Made by a program: the position numbers and the translations under genes. A stretch of DNA of 6,919 nucleotides from Candidatus Segetimicrobium genomatis (GTDB lineage Bacteria > Sysuimicrobiota > Sysuimicrobiia > Sysuimicrobiales > Segetimicrobiaceae): contig VBAN01000213.1 in the NCBI GenBank assembly GCA_005882445.1, positions 1 through 6,919 of the forward strand, in the 5' to 3' direction. Positions within the stretch are counted from its first letter, which is position 1; every line of letters starts with the position of its first letter. A model generated the notes under the pieces. The model did not search any database. It saw only the letters and a list, made by a program, of their open reading frames with translations, and was not told where the DNA came from. This document shows positions 1 to 6,151 of this stretch, piece after piece.

Positions 1-242
1 CAATACGTCAGCGGCCTCGTCGGCGCATTCTACCGGCATGCTCACCTGTCGTCATTCGACGGCTCGGCCTTCGATGGCCCACGATACCATACCCCGGCCC
101 GCGTCAGAAAGATATCGATCGCCCATGGAAAGGACATCCGTCGATGGTGGACGGGGTATCCTGATGGTTCAGACTGGGCGAACCAGAAGACGGGGAAAAC
201 AGGACCGATCAGACCGCGGCGCCGCGCCCACCCGGATGCCGC
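1..242. other. Left-edge stretch with no supported gene
   Basis: This stretch lies downstream of the response-regulator stop codon. A plus-strand reading frame begins at 38 and runs into the regulator gene to 313. Its Arg/Pro/Ser-rich product resembles no family I know, and it is antisense to a clear gene, so I do not call it. On the minus strand an ATG at 40 opens a frame that leaves the window after 13 codons; an AGGTG lies only a few bases upstream. That could be the start of another gene but is too short to judge. No convincing terminator or tRNA was found. Confidence 0.5.
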
Positions 243-938
243 TCATCGAACGTACCCCCTGCGGATGGCGAACGCAGCGGCCTGGGCGCGGTCCCGCGCA
301 TCGATCTTGCTGAAGATGCTGCGCAACCGGCTCTTGACCGTGCTTTCAGAGATGAAGAGCTTGTGCGCGATTTCCTTGTTGGAGAGCCCCCGGGCGACCT
401 CGGCGAGGATCTCCGCCTCCCGTTCGGTCAGTTTTTCGCCGAACAGCAGTCCGCCGTTGCCGTCCTGCGTGATATGGGTGAGCCGGTCGAGCATCCGCCG
501 CGCGATGCCGGGATGAACCATCGTTTGCCCCCGCCGCACCGCGTGGATCGCGCGCAGGAGGTTTTCGGGCGTAATGTCCTTGAGCACGTATCCCGACACG
601 CCGGCGCCGACGGCGCCAAAAATGCTGGCGTTGTCGTCGCAGGCGGTGAGGATGAGCACATCCATATCCGGGGCGGATCGCTTCACGGTCCGGCAGAGCT
701 CGATGCCGGACATGTCGGGGAGGGTCACATCGGTGATCAGGAGGGACGGCCGCAGGGACGCGCAGAGTTCCAGCGCCTGTGCGCCGGTGCCGCAGCTCCC
801 CACCAGCTGGAGCGATGGATCAGACTGCAGCACGTACTGCAAGCCCAGCAGCGTGACCGGATGCGCATCCGCGGCCAGCACTTTCACGTCTACGGCTTGT
901 GTCAAAAGACGGCTCCCCGTTGTCCCCTGATCGGACAT
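243..938 (-). CDS. NarL/LuxR-family response regulator (orphan)
   Basis: Two-domain DNA-binding response regulator of the cytoplasm. In the 231-residue form, the receiver domain spans about residues 17-135. It has an acidic-pocket Asp24, phosphoacceptor Asp70 (context LLITDVTLPDMSG), switch Thr98 and conserved Lys120 (YVLKD), so phosphorylation looks possible. A LuxR-type helix-turn-helix follows at about 168-230, with LTEREAEIL and the recognition region SNKEIAHKLFISESTVKSRL. No histidine kinase gene is in the window, so the partner is unknown. The start is uncertain. ATG 938 gives the usual family length; in-frame ATG 989 (248 aa) and TTG 1019 (258 aa) are possible, and none has a strong Shine-Dalgarno sequence. 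It is divergent from the toroid-protein gene, so control of that gene or autoregulation through the shared intergenic region is plausible but is inference. Confidence 0.93.
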   Translation of the reverse strand: MSDQGTTGSRLLTQAVDVKVLAADAHPVTLLGLQYVLQSDPSLQLVGSCGTGAQALELCASLRPSLLITDVTLPDMSGIELCRTVKRSAPDMDVLILTACDDNASIFGAVGAGVSGYVLKDITPENLLRAIHAVRRGQTMVHPGIARRMLDRLTHITQDGNGGLLFGEKLTEREAEILAEVARGLSNKEIAHKLFISESTVKSRLRSIFSKIDARDRAQAAAFAIRRGYVR

Positions 939-1028
939 CGTCGATCCGACGGTCGCCCCGTTACCCTCTAGGGCTTGTTGACCGCTCATGACCCAGAATC
1001 CATCCGTCGCGCCGCCCAAATGGGCACC

Positions 1029-1044
1029 CTGAACACTCGTTCAG
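1029..1044. promoter_or_regulatory. Palindrome CTGAAC-N4-GTTCAG, possible operator (LexA/DinR-like)
   Basis: An exact 6+6 inverted repeat with a 4-base centre (ACTC). The core GAAC-N4-GTTC is the core of the Gram-positive LexA (DinR) SOS box, whose outer bases are usually C and G rather than the T and A found here. It lies upstream of the regulator ATG codons and 10 bases upstream of the TTG alternative, a position suited to repression. It could equally be the site of the response regulator itself or of another dimeric regulator. Confidence 0.35.
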
Positions 1045-1057
1045 CCGATACGATTTA

Positions 1058-1066
1058 CTCATAGCA
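1058..1066 (-). promoter_or_regulatory. Weak extended -10 candidate for the response regulator
   Basis: On the minus strand TGC-TATGAG resembles an extended -10 element (TGN followed by four of six TATAAT bases). No good -35 is visible. Transcription from here would begin near 1051 and place the 1029-1044 palindrome in the early leader. This is tentative. Confidence 0.2.
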
Positions 1067-1132
1067 CGGGCTCAATCTCGGTGAAATTAGGTAACTTCAT
1101 ATCTGTTCCCTGCAAAGTTGTGGACAGATTAC

Positions 1133-1160
1133 CAGGGAATCCCCTGAATCTCTTTCAGGG
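1133..1160. repeat. Overlapping inverted repeats (CAGGG / CCCTGAA / TTCAGGG)
   Basis: CCCTGAA (1142-1148) is an exact inverted repeat of TTCAGGG (1154-1160) with a 5-base loop TCTCT. The first five bases of the same arm (CCCTG, 1142-1146) can pair instead with CAGGG at 1133-1137 across AATC. The two hairpins exclude each other. Further CCCTG/CAGGG copies lie at 1027-1031 (as CCCTGAA), 1108-1112 and 1215-1219. Either a multi-site operator or alternative leader-RNA folding ahead of the plus-strand pair would fit. There is no U-run, so an intrinsic terminator is not supported. Confidence 0.5.
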
Positions 1161-1236
1161 CGGGATAGGGGAAAGACCTGCTGGGCTGGGCTTCCCCCCG
1201 GAGAGACCGTAATCCAGGGGCGGGAGGATGAGACGA

Positions 1237-1284
1237 ATGGCGTCGCCCAGGCTTGAGGGTCGCAGCGGCGGGCAATGGCCGTGA
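1237..1284 (+). CDS. Possible 15-codon leader ORF overlapping the toroid-protein start
   Basis: ATG 1237 has GGGAGG at 1222-1227, nine bases upstream, a better ribosome binding site than any in front of the annotated start at 1275. The frame reads MASPRLEGRSGGQWP and stops at TGA 1282-1284, just inside the next gene, an arrangement typical of translational coupling. It has no recognisable family and may be chance, or may mark a sequencing frameshift at the beginning of the following gene. Confidence 0.25.
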   Translation: MASPRLEGRSGGQWP

Positions 1285-2141
1285 GGTACGACTGGCGCCT
1301 GACGATCGCCTACATTGACCAGAGCGGGAATGAGATGGAGCGCGCCCGCCTGCGGGGGCTCCTGGGGCGCACCCGGCCGGATGCCAAGACCCTCCGCACA
1401 CTCGAGGTGCTGCAGAACGAAGACGGAGGGTTCCCGGGTGAGCTCGTCCAGGGGCGTCCATCTTCGGTCGAAGCCACCGCGCTTGTCCTCGGATGGATGC
1501 AGGACCTCTCCATGCTCGCGGTTCCGCAGGGGCAGCGGGCCGTCACCTATCTGCTCACGGTGCAGCGACCCGACGGGACGTGGGACGAGTCTCCCGGGCT
1601 CCTCAGGTACGCACCATCGCCGCATCTGGTGCCGGGGGACCCGCGGGTCCAGGCCTTGTGCACCGCACTGGCCGCCAGCTGGCTCGCGCTTTTGGGATAC
1701 CGTCAGGATCATGCGGTGACACGGGCCCTCGCCTGGCTCCGGGCGCGGCAGGCGGCCGACGGGCGGTTCTTGGGGTTTCTCCGGACGACCTGGGCCGCCG
1801 CGGCGGCCTTCAGGCTTGTCGAGGGAGCCGGTTCGTCGACGAGCGCGCGCGCGGTCGAGGCGCTGACGGGAGTCGGGGACGATCGATGGTATCCTGGGGC
1901 GCTGGCGGGAATGCTCGCGTGCCTGGCGGAGGCCGGCGTGCCTGCGTCGGTTGCCGTCATCCGGCGCGGGCTGCAGCGCTTGTGGGGGCTCGCGCGCCCT
2001 GACGGTTCGTGGTCCTCCGAGGATGGGGACGTCCACACCGTGGAGGTGACCCTTGGCGCGCTGCGCGCCCTCCTGCGCTGCGGCGCCGTCTCGCCGCCCG
2101 CGATCGAGGAAGCGTCGCCGGCCGGGGCCATCGAGGCGTAG
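1275..2141 (+). CDS. Squalene-cyclase/prenyltransferase-repeat (alpha/alpha toroid) protein
   Basis: A 288-residue protein made of helical repeats ending in Q-x-x-DG-x-W/F turns, the QW-type repeats of squalene-hopene cyclases and protein prenyltransferase beta subunits. Repeats are visible at 47-53 (QNEDGGF), 88-103 (RAVTYLLTVQRPDGTW, a complete QW motif), 157-165 (ARQAADGRF) and 233-246 (ending ARPDGSW). Length is about half of a squalene-hopene cyclase (around 630 residues), enough for one toroid. The acid motif DXDD is absent; the nearest equivalent is DVHT at 252-255. I see no zinc-ligand pattern of prenyltransferases. No signal peptide or membrane segment is apparent. Substrate and catalytic activity are therefore unknown; a binding or scaffold role is possible. 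The start is uncertain: ATG 1275 lacks a good ribosome site; ATG 1335 is an alternative. It is followed 52 bases later by the coiled-coil gene, probably in one transcript. Confidence 0.85.
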   Translation: MAVRYDWRLTIAYIDQSGNEMERARLRGLLGRTRPDAKTLRTLEVLQNEDGGFPGELVQGRPSSVEATALVLGWMQDLSMLAVPQGQRAVTYLLTVQRPDGTWDESPGLLRYAPSPHLVPGDPRVQALCTALAASWLALLGYRQDHAVTRALAWLRARQAADGRFLGFLRTTWAAAAAFRLVEGAGSSTSARAVEALTGVGDDRWYPGALAGMLACLAEAGVPASVAVIRRGLQRLWGLARPDGSWSSEDGDVHTVEVTLGALRALLRCGAVSPPAIEEASPAGAIEA

Positions 2142-2180
2142 CGAGGAGAGGCGCGGCCGGCCGCGTGGAGGAACTGTGCC

Positions 2181-2187
2181 GGGGAGG
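2181..2187 (+). promoter_or_regulatory. Strong ribosome binding site for the coiled-coil gene
   Basis: GGGGAGG lies six bases before ATG 2194. It fixes that start against the longer open frame that begins at 2053 inside the preceding gene. Confidence 0.8.
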
Positions 2188-2193
2188 ACATCC

Positions 2194-2532
2194 ATGAGCG
2201 AGCAGGTGCTGCAGCAGCTCCAGGGTCTCGTCACAGAGGCGATCGAGGAGCGCCGGGGGCTGGTCGTGTACTCGCGCCTCCAGCCCGTGGAGATCGACCG
2301 GATGGCGCGCCGCGTGGAACGCGAGACGATCGAGAAGGTCCGGGGAATGCTCCCGGACACCTCACTCGATCAGCGCGTCATGGGCCTGCGGAACCGGCTG
2401 CAAAAGATGCAGGATGAGCTCGATCAGCTGGAAGGCCTCATCGAGATCCGGGATTACAGCCGGCAGATGCAGAGCGACGAAATCGTCTGGCAGGCGTTCG
2501 AGGATATTGCCTGGATGCTGGGGATCGAGTAA
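2194..2532 (+). CDS. Small helical/coiled-coil protein of unknown function
   Basis: I do not recognise a named family. The 112-residue product is highly charged and predicted by eye to be almost entirely helical. An N-terminal segment (1-24) is rich in Glu/Gln. A central region holds YSRLQPVEIDRMARRVERE (26-44). A heptad-like stretch at about 58-85 (LDQRVMGLRNRLQKMQDELDQ and on) looks like a coiled coil. A compact C-terminal helix reads EIVWQAFEDIAWMLGIE (96-112). There is no signal peptide, membrane segment, Cys or metal motif. The start is set by the ribosome site at 2181-2187. It follows the toroid-protein gene by 52 bases on the same strand, so co-expression and perhaps complex formation are plausible (inference). 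It converges with the S1 gene, leaving 26 bases between the stops. Confidence 0.8.
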   Translation: MSEQVLQQLQGLVTEAIEERRGLVVYSRLQPVEIDRMARRVERETIEKVRGMLPDTSLDQRVMGLRNRLQKMQDELDQLEGLIEIRDYSRQMQSDEIVWQAFEDIAWMLGIE

Positions 2533-2558
2533 CCGGGGCGGAGCGGTGGTGCGACGGC

Positions 2559-2930
2559 CTACCGGCGGCGGCCTCCGCGTTTCGCTTCGGTGTTCCGCTT
2601 CAGATCGAGCAAGCGCTCTTCGCTTTCCTTGAGGAACTTGGCGAGTTTTTCATCGAACGAAGCTTTGGCGCGCACCCGCGACTGCCGCTCGGCGGGGTCG
2701 AGCGCCTGCTTGACGGAGAGGTCGAGCTTGCCCTTGTCGTTGTAGCCCAGCACTTTGACCTTGACCTTCTCTTGCTCTTTCAGGTAATCCCGCACGTCTT
2801 TCACGTAGGTATCGGCGATTTCGGAGATGTGAACGAGGCCGCTCTTGCCATCGGGAAGTTCTACGAACGCGCCGTAGTGGGTGATCTTGACAACAATGCC
2901 TTCCAGAATCGTGCCTGTTTCAAGACTCAT
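2559..2930 (-). CDS. yabR: S1 RNA-binding domain protein, YabR/general stress protein 13-like
   Basis: A 123-residue protein with one S1 (OB-fold) RNA-binding domain at about residues 5-73. The hallmark S1 residues are visible: GIVVKITHYGAFVELPDG, GLVHISEIAD and VKVLGYNDKGKLDLSVK. A basic helical tail follows (91-123), with FDEKLAKFLKESEERLLDLK and an Arg/Gly-rich end; this tail is typical of the Bacillota single-S1 proteins next to divIC (YabR). Such proteins are thought to act with RNA or the ribosome; the exact target is not known. It lies downstream of ftsB as in Bacillota, but has its own promoter. The start is ATG 2930, with no other in-frame start between it and the ribosome site. Base composition is clearly lower in GC than in neighbouring genes (168 of 300 at 2641-2940 by hand count), which may reflect strong expression or a different history. 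Confidence 0.93.
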   Translation of the reverse strand: MSLETGTILEGIVVKITHYGAFVELPDGKSGLVHISEIADTYVKDVRDYLKEQEKVKVKVLGYNDKGKLDLSVKQALDPAERQSRVRAKASFDEKLAKFLKESEERLLDLKRNTEAKRGGRRR

Positions 2931-2943
2931 ACGTAATGCGTAA

Positions 2944-2950
2944 CCCTCCT
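2944..2950 (-). promoter_or_regulatory. Ribosome binding site of the S1 gene, unusually distant
   Basis: On the minus strand AGGAGGG, a near-perfect Shine-Dalgarno sequence, ends 13 bases before ATG 2930, where 5-9 is usual. The spacer contains TACG-N5-CGTA, a four-pair hairpin running into the start codon that could shorten the effective distance. Confidence 0.65.
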
Positions 2951-2966
2951 AGAGAGATGCGAACGG

Positions 2967-2995
2967 ATTATAGCCTACGCTCTGGGGGGTGTCAA
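2967..2995 (-). promoter_or_regulatory. Consensus sigma-70/sigma-A promoter of the S1 gene
   Basis: On the minus strand TTGACA (2990-2995) and TATAAT (2967-2972) are both exact consensus and separated by exactly 17 bases (2973-2989). The start point is expected around 2959-2960, giving a leader of about 30 bases with AGGAGGG in it. A five-T run lies at 2999-3003 just upstream on the same strand, without a clear stem for a terminator, so read-through from ftsB is also possible. Confidence 0.85.
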
Positions 2996-3119
2996 TTGAA
3001 AAAGCGGGCTTGCGGGCCGGGCGCCGGCATCGAACGTCAGTGCGGCATGCGCCGGGCGGGCCGATCTTGAACGGCTCCGCGGGCTACCCCGTCGCGTCGT
3101 CACCCCCTGCGTGGTCGCT

Positions 3120-3755
3120 TCAGTGGCGCCCGCAAGGCCGATCGAGGCGAGGAGTGGAGCAATGGTAAGGGGCACTGAACGAGATCGGCACAATGCGTCC
3201 CAGCCAGCGGTCCACCAGCCCGCGGAGGCGGTCCGCCCAGTCCCGGATCGCGCGCCCGAGGGGCGCGGGGTCATCCCCGGCGCGCGGCTTCCCGGGCGAT
3301 CCCGGATCGCGCGCCGCCGAGGGGACGATGACCAGTTCCATTTCGTCGGAGCGCAGCATGCCGAGTTGCTCGCGGGCGAGGCGCTCGATATAGCGGTCGT
3401 CGGTCTGGAGCCGGGTGATCTCTGCCCGGATGGTCGCGTTCTCGACGCGCAGTTCATGGCGGTGACGCTCGAGGCGCGCCGCCTCACGCGCCAGCGTGTA
3501 GGTGCGGACATATTGTGCGCCGAGCGCGATTACCATCCACCCGGCGAGACAGCCGAGGGCGATCATCAAGAGGCGCGGTCTGAGCGGGAACGCCGCTCGC
3601 CGCTCCGCGCGACCCCCGGCCCCTGGCCCTCGGACGGCGCCCGCCGGATCCTGATTCCCGGCCGTCGGACTGCGCCCCCGGCTCCCTTGGCCGCGGGCAC
3701 CGCCCGGCAGGCGCCGGGCGCCACTCCCGCGACCCCTGCCCGCGCGCCGCTTCAT
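3120..3755 (-). CDS. ftsB: FtsB/DivIC-family septum formation protein
   Basis: Bitopic membrane protein of the division septum. Family members hold FtsL and FtsQ/DivIB together and help activate septal wall synthesis. The 211-residue product has an Arg/Gly-rich cytoplasmic N-terminus (1-61), one membrane helix (about 62-83, LLMIALGCLAGWMVIALGAQ), an extracellular coiled coil (about 86-120) and the family signature YIERLAREQLGM at 122-133 followed by the short strand MELVIVP. Both ends are longer than usual for FtsB/DivIC (around 90-130 residues): about 60 extra residues in front and about 65 behind, the latter containing a likely amphipathic helix (IRDWADRLRGLVDRWLGRI). ATG 3755 overlaps the transglycosylase stop as ATGA and has GGGAG nine to ten bases upstream, which supports this start. 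The tail contains a DNA direct repeat (3241-3315), so its reading frame deserves checking. Confidence 0.88.
   Translation of the reverse strand: MKRRAGRGRGSGARRLPGGARGQGSRGRSPTAGNQDPAGAVRGPGAGGRAERRAAFPLRPRLLMIALGCLAGWMVIALGAQYVRTYTLAREAARLERHRHELRVENATIRAEITRLQTDDRYIERLAREQLGMLRSDEMELVIVPSAARDPGSPGKPRAGDDPAPLGRAIRDWADRLRGLVDRWLGRIVPISFSAPYHCSTPRLDRPCGRH
3241..3315. repeat. 16-base direct repeat inside the ftsB tail
   Basis: TCCCGGATCGCGCGCC occurs exactly at 3241-3256 and 3300-3315, 59 bases apart. In both copies CGAGGGG follows, with three extra bases in the second. Because 59 is not a multiple of three, the copies are read in different frames of ftsB (as part of AARDPGS and of GRAIRDW). 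GGGG-TCAT-CCCC (3267-3278) forms a hairpin between them. Confidence 0.7.
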
Positions 3756-4513
3756 CGCCGCGTCTCCCGTCCCAACGCCACAAGCGGCGCCCTCGGGGCC
3801 CGCCGGAGGAAAGGCGCGATGAGCGCGCTCAGGAATATCAGCGCCACACTGCGGGCGTATGGTCCCAGGCCCACCAGGCTGAGGAGACGCTTCCAGACCG
3901 GGGTCAGGGTCCCGTCACGCTGCAGGTGGAACCATGCCAGGGCCACTTGACGGAGGTACCGCGTGGTCTCCGGGAACGGTGGGATGCCGTCGTGCTCCTG
4001 AACGGTTCCGGCGCCCGCGTTATAGGCCGCGAGGGCGAGCGGAAGCTCTCCCTTGAACTGGTCCACGAGCCGCCGTAGGTAGACGGTGCCCGTCTCGAGA
4101 TTGGCCGCCGGGTCGTCCATGCAGGGAGGATCGGTGAGCCGCGCGATCTCGGGCGCGCAGGTCTGCCCGCCCCCGAATTCCCGCCAGGTGACGGGCAGCA
4201 CCTGCATGAGGCCGTGTGCGCCGCGGGGCGACCGTGCCCGCGCATTGAATCCGCTCTCCACCGCCACCACCGCCGCCACCAGCGCCGGGTTGAGGTGGTG
4301 GGTCTCCGCGGCGTGGTTGATCAGGGTGGCGTAGGGAACACCATGCACCGGGCGGGGAGACGCGGCGTCATGGGGCAGGCGGGCGACGGCGGCCGGGACG
4401 TGGACCGCCGTCAGGTAGAGGACCGCTGCTGCGAGTAGGAGGGCCGCCAGACAGATGATCAGATAGGGGATCATCCATCGGGGCGTCCCTCCCGGGCCGC
4501 GACCGATGGGCAT
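3752..4513 (-). CDS. Membrane-anchored lytic transglycosylase (SLT domain)
   Basis: Peptidoglycan lytic transglycosylase of the Slt/MltE type, expected to cleave the MurNAc-GlcNAc bond outside the membrane. The 253-residue form has an N-terminal membrane anchor (about 14-37) and an SLT domain at about 60-192. The catalytic glutamate is Glu86 in VVAVESGFN, followed by SPRGAHGLMQVLP (95-107) and LAAYNAGAGTV (161-171), all classic. Two cysteines (119 and 131) flank an insertion between the GLMQ motif and the next helix and could form a disulfide. A second hydrophobic stretch (about 221-237) follows the catalytic domain. Start choice: ATG 4513 and ATG 4474 are both possible; longer in-frame starts would run into eno. 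Neither has a good ribosome site. It sits 49 bases after eno and overlaps ftsB by four bases, linking wall cleavage with division. Actinobacteria have a similar eno-transglycosylase-ftsB neighbourhood (lpqU). Confidence 0.9.
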   Translation of the reverse strand: MPIGRGPGGTPRWMIPYLIICLAALLLAAAVLYLTAVHVPAAVARLPHDAASPRPVHGVPYATLINHAAETHHLNPALVAAVVAVESGFNARARSPRGAHGLMQVLPVTWREFGGGQTCAPEIARLTDPPCMDDPAANLETGTVYLRRLVDQFKGELPLALAAYNAGAGTVQEHDGIPPFPETTRYLRQVALAWFHLQRDGTLTPVWKRLLSLVGLGPYARSVALIFLSALIAPFLRRAPRAPLVALGRETRR

Positions 4514-4533
4514 CGTGGTACCGAGTTCTGGGA

Positions 4534-4559
4534 CCGCGGGAAGAATCCTCCCCGCGCGG
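4534..4559 (-). other. GC-rich hairpin just after the eno stop
   Basis: On the minus strand CCGCG and CGCGG bracket an imperfect stem beginning four bases after the eno stop codon and ending about 20 bases before the transglycosylase ATG. It encloses GGGGAGG, which could otherwise resemble a ribosome site. There is no T-run, so it is more likely an attenuating or mRNA-stabilising structure than an intrinsic terminator, if it has any role. Confidence 0.35.
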
Positions 4560-4562
4560 AGG

Positions 4563-6137
<1,575 letters not shown>

Positions 6138-6151
<14 letters not shown>

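Noticed and set aside
1..40. Minus-strand ATG at 40 opening a frame that leaves the window
   Set aside because: Only 13 codons are visible (MPVECADEAADVL) and the AGGTG upstream is too close for a good ribosome site; it cannot be judged.
38..313. A 91-codon plus-strand frame at the left edge
   Set aside because: It runs into the response-regulator gene in antisense, has no convincing ribosome site and resembles no family.
1166..1200. Possible riboswitch in the leader of the toroid gene (GGGGAA pairing with TTCCCC around an 18-base loop)
   Set aside because: None of the conserved motifs of riboswitch classes I know (cyclic di-GMP, cyclic di-AMP, glycine, cobalamin) could be matched, so only inverted repeats are reported.
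1155..2360. A 401-codon open frame on the minus strand opposite the toroid gene
   Set aside because: The plus strand carries repeated QW-type motifs in order, while the antisense product is Arg/Pro-rich without recognisable domains.
2533..2580. Possible two-way terminator between the convergent genes (GCGGAG at 2538 pairing with CTCCGC at 2573)
   Set aside because: The loop is long, one arm lies in the S1 coding region and there is no T-run on either strand.
2996..3060. Possible terminator after ftsB at the five-T run on the minus strand
   Set aside because: The GC-rich sequence before the T-run does not form a stem that ends at it; the nearest hairpin (GCCGG-CGC-CCGGC) is about a dozen bases away.
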